Below, one piece after another: positions 1 through 11,720 of a stretch of 64,000 nucleotides of DNA. The DNA comes from Opisthocomus hoazin (lineage: Eukaryota; Chordata; Aves; Opisthocomiformes; Opisthocomidae): NCBI RefSeq assembly GCF_030867145.1, contig NC_134439.1, forward strand, positions 5,865,379 to 5,929,378, read 5' to 3'. The stretch's first letter is position 1. Each line of letters opens with the position of its first letter. A model generated the notes under the pieces. It was not told the origin of the DNA. It ran no database searches and saw only the letters and a program-made list of their open reading frames with translations. The translations under genes and the position numbers were made by a program.

Positions 1-280
1 GGGCCAGGGCTCCGTCACCCTCAGAGGGAAGAAGTTCTTCCTCGGGTTCAGCTGGAGCTTCCTCGGCTTCAGTTTGTGCCCGTTGCCCCTTGTCCTGTCG
101 CTGGGCACCACTGAACAGAGTCTGGCCCTGTCCTCCTGACCCCGACCCTGCAGACATTTAGAGGCATTTCTAAGGTCCCCTCGCAGCCTTCTCTTCTCCA
201 GGCTGAACAAGCCCAGCTCCCTCAGCCTTTCCTCGTAGGAGAGATGCTCCAGTCCCCTCCTCATCCTCATAGCCCTGCAT
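1..280 (-). mobile_element. CR1 LINE fragment (ORF2 C-terminal region), truncated by the window edge
   Basis: The start GGGCCAGGGCTCCGTCACCC is the same as inside the complete CR1 copy at 48928-49597. By eye there are about eight mismatches over the first ~185 bases, so both belong to one young subfamily. The minus strand encodes the end of the CR1 ORF2 product ([19 protein letters not shown] residues). The CR1 3' tail lies off the left edge. Similarity stops near 280, consistent with 5' truncation. Confidence 0.9.
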
Positions 281-2845
281 CCCTGGGCTGCGGATGCCCC
301 TGTCCCGTGGGGATGCCGGGAGCGGGGCAAACCCGGGGTCCATCCCAGCAGGTGAATGGGGAGGTGGGAGCGTCTGCACGCCCTCCCCACACCTCACAGA
401 GAGCCGGGCCAGGGATACGAGGGGTGAAAGCTGATGGGCAGCTGGGCTGAAGCTTCCCTGCCATCCTCTCGCTCCTGGGCTGATGGAGATCCAGCACCAA
501 ACTGTGTGGGAAAAGCCAGACGATGCCAAGGCCACCCATGAGGGACCATTAACATCCATCCCAGGAGAAACCTCCCCCATGCCCTTGCTGTGCCTGCAGC
601 CCCCCGGGAGCTGGGGGATGCAGCTCTCCCATCTCCTCACCCCCAAGGGTCCCTCCCCGCAGCACCGAGCTGCAGCTTAGCCCGGGCTCAGCAGCAGGCA
701 GCAGGCTCCCTGCTGTGCCTTTCGCTCCCGAATTCAAGCGGAACCAGGGAAAATAAAACACCACCCGCAGACCATTTCATCGGGAACTTCCCAGCTGGGT
801 CAGCGCAGACTCCACGGCCCCGCTCCGTCGGCACCGTGGCCAGGACGCTGCCGGGCTCCTCGAAGGCTGACAGGGGCACGGTGCCCGTGCGCGGCGGCAG
901 CCCGGATGTGACCCTGTGGACCTGGCCCTGCCTGTCTCCAGCCGCTACGTGCCCTGGATGCTGCCTGCACCCTGCCTGCACCCCACTAGTGCCAGCCCTG
1001 CTGATGCCACTGGAGCTGCGCCGGGACGAGGAGCCGGTCCAGAGCCGTGCAATGTGTGTCCCTGTCTGGAGCTCAGGGCGGTCCAGCTGGCATCACTCTG
1101 CCACGCTGTCCTGACAAGCAGCTCCTTTACTCTGGAAGCAGAGAAACAGCCGGATAAATTCCCATGTCATTGTCAAAACCCAGACTGAAGGAGAAATCCC
1201 ATCTGGCCAGCCGTGTCAAAAGCAGCAGCTACTTTGCACCTTGCCGGGTGTTATCACACCCACGCACGAACATGGAAACCGGAGCTGAGTTCACCTCCGA
1301 ACTGCCGCGGGCAGCAGCACCAAGTGCAGGGCCAGCACGCCCGGCTGCTCACTTCTTGCTCAGGATCAGGACCAGCACCCGCCTGCCCAGAGCCCTGTCC
1401 CCACATCCCTCCTTTGAGACGAGGCACACGAGCCAGGCTGGCCCCCATGCTGTCACCCAGGGAAGGGGGACCCGACACTCCGAGGAGCTCCTCCAGCCTT
1501 GGCCGCCTCAGCCTGCAGCTCCCCGGGGAGCTCCCTGCCACCACGCTGCCTGGCCCCTGCCCGCTTGCACCACGGGCATCCCACTGGAGCAGCTGAAAAG
1601 CAGGAACTGGCCCCTGTCCTTCCTCCTCCTCGCACTCTCTCCTGGGCTCAGCCTCTCCCCAGGACCTCCTGCCAGCTCCAAGCTCAGAGCCATCCCTACC
1701 GTCGCAGGAGGGCAGGGACCGGAGGGGACAGCATCGAGGCAGCCCTGTCCCCGTTTTCTTGCCCGATGGCAGACAGCCTTGCGGGTCCAGAGGCTGCTGT
1801 GATGCTGAAGAGCAGGACCCAGCGGGGTGACAACCGGAGGGTCTGTAGGTGGACAAGCCTTGTGTGACTGATTTCACCTCGTGGCACCGAGCTCAGCAGC
1901 TGCCAGAGCTACAAGTACCAGGGTGAGCTCGGGGGCTCCCGACAAGAGCGGACCCTCCTCCTCCAGTGGCAGGGGCCAGGTCGCTCCGGGCGCCTGTGGC
2001 AGCACAGATGTGACCTGACCTGTGCCACCAGCCTGGTAAGAAGAGCTCGGACACCGTGGTGGTGGGAAGCATCAATCCCCACTGCAGTGGAGGAAGAAAG
2101 GAGCTGCCCTCGCTTAGGCAAGGGAAATCAAGACGGGCAGAGGGTGAGCTCGTGGAGAGCGAGGCAGCAGGGGAAGGGTGTCTCACGGCTGGGAGACCTG
2201 GGGCAAATCTTTCTCCTGCCACCAGCTTCCTCCCCGACCTTTGGCAGGAGGCTGAAGCCAGTGGCATCCTCTGCATAGAGAGCATCCCTGCCCAGGGCAG
2301 AGCCTTCCCCGCTGGCGACCAGAGGAGAAAGGAGCCCCACATGCCTTGGCAAGAGGCTGTGTCCTCAGCTGGAGGGATGGCACAGCGGCTGGGGAGATGC
2401 CAGCAGCTTGGGGACATTGGATAAAAATAAAGGAGAGGAGAGGACGGACAGGACCAGGCTCTTCACAGCATAAACACAAGCCACATTGTGGTCTCGTCTC
2501 CCACCCACGTGGCAGCAGCGATTTGAGGCGGCGCAGCCGGCATCCTGGCAGCTGGGATGGGATTAGCCCGGGCAGCGCCAGCCAGGGCCGAGCCTGGGGA
2601 TCCCCCTTGGCCCCGGATGGGAAACTGAGGCACGGCGCTGGGGGAGGACAGGCTCTGCCCCAGAGAGAAGTATGTGAGGGAGCACGGGTCCGGCTGCGGA
2701 TGGGGATGCTGAGATGCGAGGGGGTCAAACCCAGGGTCGGAGCAGGGGGAAAGCACGGGCAGAGCCGCATGCTGCCCTCGCTCCCAGCGCAGTGCCCTGG
2801 CTGGAGCACTGCTGAGCACCTCCCGAAAGGACCCGGAGCTTTCCC
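281..2845. other. GC-rich unique DNA, no gene seen
   Basis: Several overlapping frames (largest ~212 codons) are open on both strands, as expected from high GC. None shows a domain or non-repetitive conserved motif. A possible MIR core word (GATGGGAAACTGAGGCACGG) occurs near 2617-2636. Confidence 0.6.
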
Positions 2846-4560
2846 AGCACCTTGGCAGCGCCCGCTGACTCCCCCAGCACGCCGAGACAGGCGAGCGCAG
2901 CGTCTGCCTCCGCGCAGGGCGCGCGTGGACGCGGGGCAGCGACTCACCCGCAGTCGTGCAGCGAAGCGCAGCCAAGCCCCCCCCCCCCCCCCCCCACGCT
3001 CAGCCTCGGGGAGAAGCCTTGGGACGACGGCAGCAGGACCTGGGCCCCCCGAGCCCCCATCACCTACAGAGCTGCTGTCTCCATCCCCCCCTCGCCTGCA
3101 GGCAGGTGAATCCGTGCTGCTCGGAGAACCCCCCGCACCCCGAGGGTCTCGCTGGAGGATTCCCAGCACCGACCAGTGCCGCAGCTCAGGAAAAGCCCAG
3201 AAATACAGCCCCCCCCCGCACTGCACTCCTGCAAAGCTGGGTCACAGAACGGGTCCTGAGCACCCCCACCTTGAGCTGCTCGGGAAATCAATTCCAATCT
3301 ATCAGGCATCAGGAAAGCGACAAACTGCCCTCTCCAGACACCAAATCGATGGTTCCTCTGAGCGCAGAGCAGAGGGAGGGAGGTGGGGAGAGGTGCTGCG
3401 GGGGGGAGGACAGGGAGCGTGGGGGGGTGATGGTGGGGGGCCAGGTTCCCGCTGCGAGCGAGAGGTGGGTCCAGTTGGAAGGCAACTGCCCCCAGATCGG
3501 CTCGCGACGCGGCAGAGGGCAGGGAAGACGCGCGCCCGCATGCTGTGCAGAACCACTCCGGGGATGGAGCAAAGGGGAGAACCTGGGGGAGCGGGAGGCT
3601 CGGGCTCCAGCCTTCACCGACAGCCCACGGTGGCACGGATCTGCTCGGCTGGAGGCAGGATCTCCCCCGAGCCCTGCGGTCGGGGCTTCGGAGTCGTTCC
3701 TTACTCTCCTCTCACCACAAGAGCAAGAGGGCAGAGGCGTGGGGAGGCTGTGGAGCCGGCCGGGGGGCGAGGGGAGGGCTGGAGAGGAGGAGGAGGAAGG
3801 TGGGCTGAAGGGGTCACACACCAAGATCAAAAATCAATTCCCGACAGGACCCTTTCTTCCTCTGATGAGACACGGAGGGAAGTCACTAAACAGAGCAAGG
3901 CCACCAGGATTGCTTCCATGACAGGAGAAAGGCAAAGGAGTGGCACGGTCTGGCGGCGGCAGGGGGTCTCCATGGCAGGACCCTCCAAGCCTGGCCCACA
4001 GCCACAGGCAACTGCGAGATTACAGCCGAGAGCCGGGCACCAGCCCACTTGCCGGCTGCGTCCCGCTCTTGGGGACGGCCACGAGGGACACACGGCGGCA
4101 GCCCGGGCGTCACCACGCCAGCCTGGAAACGGAGCCAAGATTTCTTCGGAGAGCTTGCGATCGACGGCAGAGACAACGCGCAACGAGTCGAGGGAGAGGA
4201 AGGCTGAAGGATGAAGTAAAGCTGCGGCGCAGGGGAAAGCACGGGGGCAGAGCGGGCGCTGGCCCTGCCCGGCGCGCAGCGATGCACCGCCCCAGCCCCG
4301 CGGTTCTGCTAAATGCACTCGGTGCAATTTTTCGAGCGCGCTCATCGCTTCCTCTCATCTCCTGCCATCAGCGCGGTCGTGCTCACCGCTCGCTCGCCGG
4401 CGGGAGGCCGAAGCTGCCTGACAGGAGCTTCGACTACGCGCTGCACCTCATCAAAAGCAAATTCATCTGGAAGAGCGTGGCGGGGCCGAGGGAGGGAACC
4501 ACCTCTCCAGCATCCCCGCCGGGAGGGGAGCTTGGAAAAAAGCTACTACGGGAAGAACTG
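2846..4560. other. CpG-rich block, possible CpG island
   Basis: CpG is frequent (for example 2880-2945 and 4180-4400) and a C19 run lies at 2977-2995. A 622-codon plus frame (2346-4214) and a 384-codon frame (3940-5094) cross it but are low-complexity and GC-driven. A promoter or first exon is possible but not demonstrated. Confidence 0.45.
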
Positions 4561-5924
4561 AAGCCAAACCCGCTGCTTTCCCAGCCCTGGCCCTGCAGCC
4601 TGGGGTTAGAGCCTCCGGCAGAGCAAAGAGCTCAAATCAGAAGAAAATGCCCTGGAGGGGGGTTTTCCCAGCTCGGCATCTCGGGGACCACGGGGATGCA
4701 GGGAGGGCTACGCCGCGCTCAGCCCGGCACAACACTTGGCTCGTCTCTGCCTTGGCACGGGGGGACCCAGCTCTTTCGAAGACTTGGCTCCTGCTGCCTT
4801 CGCGACGTGCTTGGATGCACAGCCCGGAGCTCGGCGGCTCTGGCCACGGCAGCAAGCCCTGCGCCCGCACCTTCCCGCAGCCTCCGGGCAGGGTCTGGGG
4901 GGGCTCTGCCTTTCTGGGGGACTCCTGCCAGGAGATGGGGTGATGCTCTGCTCCGGGAGAAGCTGCTTTGGTTGCTTCGAACCAAAGGAATGTTCCAAAC
5001 GGGGTGCGGAGAACAGACCCTATTTATAAGCACACAGGTAGCACGTAGGTGGTTGGTCACAGCCTGCTCTACCAGCCTGGTTAGTCACAGCTAGTTAAAA
5101 ATCAAAAACGCTGAAAAAAAAATTCTCAGATCCACGTCTAAAGCCTGTGAGATGCAGGAAAGCGCACTCGGGATTTGAAAACGTGGGGTGATGTCTTCTG
5201 GGGCTTCACTGTCAGCCTGACCGCGGCACAGGGATGCTGCTGGGATGTGTCCCCCCTTCCTCTGGGCACGAGGACACGGAGGTCCCCAGTCCCCGCAGGG
5301 CTCCCTGGCTGGCACCGCACCCCCCGATACAGCCGACCTCGGGGTGGGATGCTGCGGGTCACACCAGGACAAGGCCACCAAGCCAGACGCCATCCCTCCC
5401 GACCCTGCTAGCTCTGAGCAAACCCTCGTGCCACCTCCTGCCCTTCGTCCCCCCCGCTGGGGCCCGTCGGAGGGAGAGCTACAGCCCCTCCACCCGCAGC
5501 CCCTCCACCCGCGCCAGTCAGAAGCTGTCCAGGCAGCGAGGTTTAGTCAAGCAAAAGGAGGGCAGCAGCAGCTGCCTGCAGCCCTGCCTGCCTCCTCCCA
5601 CCAGCGCCGGGCACCCAGCCCAGCCCGCGCCATCGCCCACCGGGGCAGAGCCCACCTGCATGGGCTGGGACCGTCCCCGAGGGGCCAGCATCACCCGGGG
5701 CCTCCGGAGCCCGCGTCCCCCTCCGTGTCCCCCCCAGGTCCATACCCACGAGCAATGGAGTCAGCCTGTAGTCCCCGGGCTCGGCGGGTCTCTCCGGCTC
5801 CCGCAGCCTCGGCAGTGCTCTGGGGGAAGCGCCCAAGGGATGCTTTGCCCAGCGAGGAAGCATGGTCGCACCCAGGCAGCCGAGAGGAAGCAGGAGACTG
5901 CTCGGAGCACGGCTCCAAAATCTG

Positions 5925-6110
5925 TGCGACAAACACACGCACCTTATCGCATATGTTTAAACCAGATTAAATATGGTTTTACTAATCACTTGGCATTTAA
6001 AGCAACACGCCGTCTCTGTCGAGTTAAATCTAAGGAGACGTATCGAGTTGCATTAGCTGTTTATGTTAATTAAATACAGAATCGGTTCATTATTAAACAT
6101 GTGTGCAGCG
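5925..6110. other. AT-rich island, candidate conserved non-coding element
   Basis: The composition changes sharply from the GC-rich flanks. The block contains GTTTAAACCAGATTAAATAT, AGTTAAATC and TTATGTTAATTAAATAC, words rich in homeodomain-type TAAT/ATTA cores. No reading frame is evident. This is inferred from composition only. Confidence 0.4.
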
Positions 6111-6420
6111 AAAGCGCGCAGCTAGGTGGATTGTCACCGACCTTCTCACACGGCACTGACCTCGAGGAAGCCCGCGTGCAGCGATCGGTCGGCGTTCAAC
6201 CGCGCGGCGACTGTCGCCTTACATCCAGAGCCGAATCCTCCGCGCGGGGAAGCGGAGCCGGAGCCTTGCCGGTGCACGGAGTGGATGGATGCGGGAGCTC
6301 CCGAGCCGGCGGTCTGCTGGCACCCGGCTCCCGTCGCCCGGCGGTCCCCGCTCCTGTCCCCGAGCTAGCGAGGGGCGCAGGGCCGGCGGCCAGGCAACGG
6401 GGCTGTCTCCATGGCTGACA
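6111..6420. other. CpG-rich block next to the AT-rich island
   Basis: Dense CpG (GCGATCGGTCGGCGTTCAAC, CGCGCGGCGACTGTCGCC, CTCCGCGCGGGGAAGCGG) in otherwise unremarkable DNA. It could be an orphan CpG island with promoter or enhancer activity. No coding evidence. Confidence 0.45.
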
Positions 6421-8084
6421 GTCGCTGCCCCAGTTTCTCTGCCAGAGGCCATCGCATCCTCCCGGCTCCGCGCCAGCACTTTTGCTCACATCCTTTTCCC
6501 TACCCCGGCAACTGTTCCCCCCGCTCGGTTTTATTCCTCCGCTCCGTGCGGACGTCTGTCTCCCTTGCTCTCTTTTCTGGCGTTTCAGAGCTCCCCGTGG
6601 GTCTCTGGGTATGGTGGTTTTTTTTTTTTTCTTCCTCCTGAAATGTCAGTGTGCCCCCTCAAACACATCACATGGGCTGGGAGCCAGGAGCCAGTGCACA
6701 GCCCTGCACAGTCGTCAGCGCCTGCAGATTGCTGCTCTGCCCCCTCCCCGCCCTGCCAACGCAAGGGCCCGGTGGCAGCGGCGTGCCGCGGGCTGCCGGC
6801 GTGCCATGGGCTGCCGGTGCTGCTCATGGAGCCCTTCCCGTGCTCCCACCCCTCCCCGGGTGCGAGGGGACCAGGGCTGCTTGCTGCTGGGGACACGAGA
6901 GGCTGTTTGCCTCCCCAGTGTCACCGAGCTTCTGCAAAGGTCTTGTCCCCAGGGACGATGCTCGATCCTGCCCTTGACCACGCTGAGCCAAGCCAGGTCA
7001 CAACCTGCTGCGGGAGGGGTCTTGTACGGGTTGCAGAGACCCTTCCTGAAGCTGCCCAGCAGCCTCCCCGGCTGGGCTGGCCCTGGCAGGGGCTGACGAG
7101 GTTACCCCGAAGGAGGGAGGAACAGGCAGCAAAGACCTGAGAGACGCCAGAGGTGCAAACCAGCTCCTCTTGGTCTATCCCATCTAACCAAGACCATCAC
7201 TGCGCCCACATTTCAGGGTGTGTTTACATCCCTCTTCCCCCAGGGTCCTGGAGGAGATGCTGACCCAGCCACAGGTACCCCAAAACTCAGTCTTACCCCA
7301 ACCCAAGGCTGCCCTGCAGGACCACGACCCCCAGCACAGCCCTGCCCTGCCAGGCTCCCGTCCAGCCCAGCCGCCACCGAGCAGCACCCGAACGCTGATG
7401 CAAGACCACAAAGAGCAAACCCTGGCAGCCCCCCGAGCAGCAGCAACACCAGCAGCACCTCCAAACCACCCACACATGCACTTACAGGGACACTCACACC
7501 CTGGTCCTCAGTCATAATTACGGGAGAGCCGAGAGCTGCGTTTCTACCTGCCCAAAGCATTAAACACCCAGCTGCAAGCACCACAGCCTCAGCATCGCTC
7601 TGAGAAACCCAGCTGGCGCCAGTTCAAAAACCCACCAAAGAGCACTTTGCAGCTCAGCTAGATGGAAGCCAATTAAACTCCCTTGCTTGGAGAAAGACAG
7701 CTCCCCTGCTCGGGAGACGGCTCTCCGCTGCCTGTCTGCACGGGGAGCTTCTCCCGACACCACCGGCCCAGCAATCCCAGCTAACGGCTGACGACGGCGC
7801 GTGCCCTGCCCAGCTCCCATCTCTCGTGCCATAGGGCCCCACCTGCCTGGCTCCTTCCCACCTTTTCAGGTCTCTCCCCTCTTTTCCAGTGCTGGGAAGA
7901 GGCTTTGAACACTCACCCATTCTTCCTTTGTCCCGCATTCCCGGTGTTTCTCTCCAGCCAGCCTGCCCTGCTGCCCCAGCTCGTTTTGGCATCCCCAAGG
8001 TTGTCTCATGGACTTGCAACAGCTCGAGTCTTGAAACCGTAGCCCAAACAGACCTGGTGGGAAGTGCTGTAGAGCCCAGGAAAC
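6421..8084. other. Unique GC-rich DNA, no gene seen
   Basis: Only short overlapping frames are seen, with no recognisable domain and no repeat. Confidence 0.55.
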
Positions 8085-8160
8085 CTCACACCAAAGACTC
8101 GCAGGTAGGCTTTATCCTCATTTTGCAGATGGGGAAACTGAGGCATGGATGGGGGCCTGG
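8085..8160 (+). repeat. MIR-like SINE relic
   Basis: The segment TTTTGCAGATGGGGAAACTG followed by AGGCATGGATGG matches the well-known MIR core (TTTACAGATGGGGAAACTGAGGCACAGAG). Flanking similarity is weak. This is an old, degenerate copy. Confidence 0.6.
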
Positions 8161-8544
8161 GGAAGGGGACGCAGGAGCATTCCTGGCTCAGAGCCCAGCA
8201 GTGGCAGGGCAAGAAGGGAGAAACTGGGAGCTCTGAGCTCCCGGCTGGAGCCCTTCCAGGCTCTCGAACTGCCGCAGCCGTGAGTCACGGCTGGCACAGG
8301 CAGGCAGGATCCATTGCACGCTCTGCCATGACGACCCCCAAAAAGCCTGCTCCTCTTTGCTGAGCAATTCTGGAGAGCACTGAGTGAGGAGGCTGGGCTG
8401 GCTCCCGCACACCACATGCACAGGGTGGGCTTTTCCCCCTCCCTCCTTTAGTTTGGGGCTAAGGGCATCTGCCCCTCTGCCTTTACATCATGACTGCATT
8501 ATCTGTAGCCTGTGTATTATCTGTATTGGTGCACCAGCCGGTGC

Positions 8545-8690
8545 TGGGCCAACGCCGTGGGGAAGAGGTAGGACTTGTTCCAAGGAGCTTAGAGTCAATA
8601 CAGGCAATGCAGATGGGAGGTGAGAGGTGAGGAGACACGACCAAGGACAAACGGCAAGTCAGTAGCAGGGCTGGGAAGCTTGCCCAGCCC
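8545..8690 (+). repeat. Old CORE-SINE/MIR-type relic
   Basis: The order of words matches an old amniote interspersed repeat that I recall from turtle and crocodile DNA: AAGGAGCTTAGAGTC, then ACAGGCAATGCAGATGGGAGG, a GAGGAGACACGACCAAGGAC segment, then GGCAAGTCAGTAGCAGGGCTGGGAAG. The last part resembles the 'GTCAGTGGCAGAGCTGGGA' of MIR-related SINEs. The family name is uncertain. Confidence 0.45.
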
Positions 8691-8770
8691 TCCTGCGTGC
8701 TGGGACCCGGAGCAGCAGGGAAGATGCACCCTCCTCCCTGCCACGGGGACAGAGCGGGGATGCTAGAGCT

Positions 8771-9215
8771 GAATCACAGAATCACAGAATAGTAGGGGTT
8801 GGAAGGGACCTCTGTGGGTCATCTAGTCCAACCCTCCTGCCGAAGCAGGGTCGCCTACAGCAGGCTGCACAGCACCTTGTCCAGGCGGGTCTTGAATATC
8901 TCCAGAGAAGGAGACTCCACAACCTCCCTGGGCAGCCTGGGCCAGGGCTCCGTCACCCTCAGAGAGAAGAAGTTCTTCCTCATGTTCAGACGGAACTTCC
9001 TGTGCCTCAGTTTGTGCCCATTGCCCCTTGTCCTGTCACTGGGCACCACTGAAAAGAGCTTGGCCCCATCCTCCTGACACCCACCCTGCAGATATTTGTA
9101 GGCATTTATAAGGTCCCCTTGCAGCCTTCTCTTCTTCAGGTTGAACAAGCCCAGTTCCCTCAACCTCTCCTCATAGGGGAGATGCTCCAGTCCCCTCACC
9201 ATCCTCGTAGCCCTA
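8771..9215 (-). mobile_element. CR1 LINE, 5'-truncated, with 3' tail
   Basis: The left end carries the CR1 tail (GAATCACAGAATCACAGAAT), then GGGGTTGGAAGGGACCTCTG, then the last part of ORF2 on the minus strand. The ORF2 stop codon TAG is preserved at 8855-8857, after the residues CSLL. Translation shows [32 protein letters not shown] and [13 protein letters not shown], which are typical of the C-terminus of the CR1 reverse-transcriptase protein. Similarity ends near 9215. A 7-bp word, AGCTGAA, occurs at both boundaries (8767-8773 and 9216-9222). Confidence 0.95.
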
Positions 9216-10435
9216 AGCTGAAGGCCTGGGGGCACAAGGAGGGTGTAGTGAGAGGAGGATGTTGTGCTGGAAAAGCAAACACCATCACTGCTGGGAGCGA
9301 GGATTAATTGTCCTTCCTGCTGATCCCTGAAACCTGGCTCACTCCCACAGTCCTGCTGCAGGGAGGGCCAGAGGATGGGGTGACCTTTTAATTCTGATTG
9401 CTCTGCTGATGAGGAGCAAATAAGCATGATTGCAGTTTGAGAGCTGCTCAGAAGGGCCTGCCTGAGATCTACTGCTGTCTCACACCCACCGTGCTGATGG
9501 TCCCCACGCTCCTGGGCAGGACGGCAGCACCCGTCCCCCGCTTCACAGGGAACTGAGGTGCCGCAGGATGGGGCAGGAGCCGAGGGCAGCACCAAGCACC
9601 CAGGTTTACCCCAGGACCGTTCCACCACCTCCCTCGCTGCACGGACGGCGGGTGTCAGGCACCACCCAGGTCCCACCAGCATCACCAGTGCCTGGCCCTG
9701 CTGCACCAACACCAAGGAGACAGTCCCCTGCCGTCACGGTGGGAAGGGACATCATCACCTACCCCTGCACCCCGAAAGCGCAAAGGCAAACCTCTGGTTT
9801 TAAATCCAAAGGCAGATCTTCGCACCGTGGGGCTTTCAGAGGCTGTGACTTCCCCGCAGCGCAAACCTGAGCTGGCACGGTGGTGACAAAAGCCACTTGT
9901 CCTTTCAAAAAGCCCATTGCAAGGTGACTCCTCGCCCTCACCGGGGCCGGGATCGGCCGGGCAGAGCTGCTGCGTGCCTGCCAGACAATTCCCAGCGAGA
10001 GACTGGTAAAAGCAGCTAACACACCGGGGTAGGACTTCTGCATTTACACCTGCAAAGCCAGACATGGTTTTGCTCTCAGCAGCTACCCAAGGAGCTGTTT
10101 CCAGACAGCACCAGCACCTGAGGTGCCTGCGAGGGAGCAGGATGCCCAATGCCCGACTCCGTGCCCCCTCTCCAGTCGCTGATGCCAGCTCTGGGGAGGA
10201 TCACGGTCTCGGCACCGGGCAGCGCTCTCCCCTCCACACACCACCCAGCTCCTCCATCCTACCTCTCCTTGCTCCTATTTAAGCTGTAAGCTCTTCAGAA
10301 ACACGATTGCTTCTCACAATGCCCGTGTAGAGCCCAGAGCACAAAGCAGCCCCGCTCTGCCCCAAAACAGTCATCGGGTGGGAATCCAGCCACCTTCCCC
10401 TGAGCCAGGATGGACAGAGCGGCTTTGTGTCTGCA
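9216..10435. other. Unique DNA between two oppositely oriented CR1s
   Basis: No coding or RNA feature is recognised. The stretch is bounded by CR1 3' fragments whose tails point outward. Confidence 0.55.
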
Positions 10436-10604
10436 CTGGAACAGCCTGCCCAGGGAGGCTGTGGAGTCTCCTTCTCTGGAGATATTCAAGACCTGCCTGG
10501 ATAAGGTCCTCTACAGCCTGCTGTAGGTGACCCTGCTTCGGCAGGAGGGTTGGACTGGGTGACCCACAGAGGTCCCTTCCAACCCCTACCATGCTGTGAT
10601 TCTG
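10436..10604 (+). mobile_element. CR1 LINE, short 3'-end fragment
   Basis: CTGGAACAGCCTGCCCAGGG begins the recognisable part. It is followed by the GAGACT/CCTTCTCTGGAGATATTC segment, GACCCTGCTTCGGCAGGAGG, and the tail GCTGTGATTCTG. It lies in the opposite orientation to the CR1 at 8771-9215 and represents only the last ~170 bp of the element. Confidence 0.93.
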
Positions 10605-11514
10605 CTCACTGCCGGGCTCGGCACGCGCAGTCTATACAGCAATATTCAGGCATGCGGTGCCCTGACCCGCTGCACACAGTGGGTCTCTTGTACATCATCC
10701 AAACGACAAGATATCGGGGACAGACCGAGCGCTCCGCTCCCGGGGCGGGCGATGCTGCTGGGGAGCGGGCAGCGATGCCGAGCTCCGGTGCTGGAGGAAG
10801 AGCAGGGATCTGCCACGCTGGAGGAAGAGCGGGGACCTGCCACGGCCAAGGCTGCTCAGAGAGGCAAAGAGGAGCTAACTGGGAGTGGAGCGACACTGAA
10901 GGTCTTGCAAAAAAAACCCAAGCACGCTGCAGGCGGTTTGAGCCGCCCGTGCGATCGATGCTCAACATCGCCTGCGCGCTCTGTGCCGGGCTGCTGGGCC
11001 TGGGTTCAGCCCCTGTGAGTGGACGTGCCCCGTTCCTCGTGGCTGGGGCGAATGGGATGCCAGGTTTGAGGTTTTCCTGCAGCAGTCGGTCTGTCCATCC
11101 TCATGAGCACAGGCATGGACAGACAGACAGCCTTTCCCTGCTCTCAGCCCGGTGTTGGAAGCATCAGGTGGCCAGAGAAGGAGCCTCCGCTGCCAGCACC
11201 CACCCAAGCACGACACTGAGCTGCTGAGCCGGGCAGTGGAGAGCTGATGGGAAATCGGTCTCTGATGGGGAAACGCAGCTTTCCTGTGCTTGAATTCCCC
11301 CCCTCACACAGCAATGCCCGGTGCCGGGCCAGAAAAGACCACGTCAGGACCCGAGCTCTGCCTCAAACCAGAGGAATTGGGTGGCCAGTGGCTCTGGGGA
11401 CTGGGAGCGTGGGTCAGGCTGTTCAGACCAGACCTTCTCCCAGTCCTTGGGCTGCAGAGCACCGGCCTCGGGGCAGCTTAGAGCTCCATGGGCAGAAAGA
11501 CCTTTTCCAGTTCA

Positions 11515-11720
11515 GCGGCCGGTGATTGCACCGTATGGCAGATTTGCTATTATCAGGGGAGGAAAACAGATTTTTAAAAAAAAAAAAAAGAAAAAAAAAA
11601 TCCATTGGAGACCTTTTGACATCACACGGCTAAACGCATTTCACAGTTGAAGGGCCAGGGAGCGTAATTTCTTATTAAACTCAGCCAGCTGATGGCGGAT
11701 AAGTTCTCAAGCAATAACAA
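11515..11720. other. AT-rich island, candidate conserved non-coding element
   Basis: It contains GCAGATTTGCTATTATCAGG, a poly-A run, GACATCACACGGCTAAACGC and TAATTTCTTATTAAACTCAG. It contrasts with CpG-rich DNA on its right (11.8-12.4 kb). No coding signal. Confidence 0.4.
11576..11600. repeat. Interrupted poly-A tract
   Basis: Fourteen A, one G and ten A. There is no recognisable retroposon body on its left, so no processed insertion is claimed. Confidence 0.9.

Noticed and set aside
2346..4214. 622-codon plus-strand open frame
   Set aside because: Low-complexity Arg/Gly/Pro/Ser composition in a CpG-rich block with overlapping open frames on both strands and no domain. This is expected from high GC, which lowers stop-codon frequency.
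8855..9715. 286-codon minus frame as a host gene
   Set aside because: Its C-terminal part is CR1 ORF2. The N-terminal part is unrelated flanking sequence read by chance.
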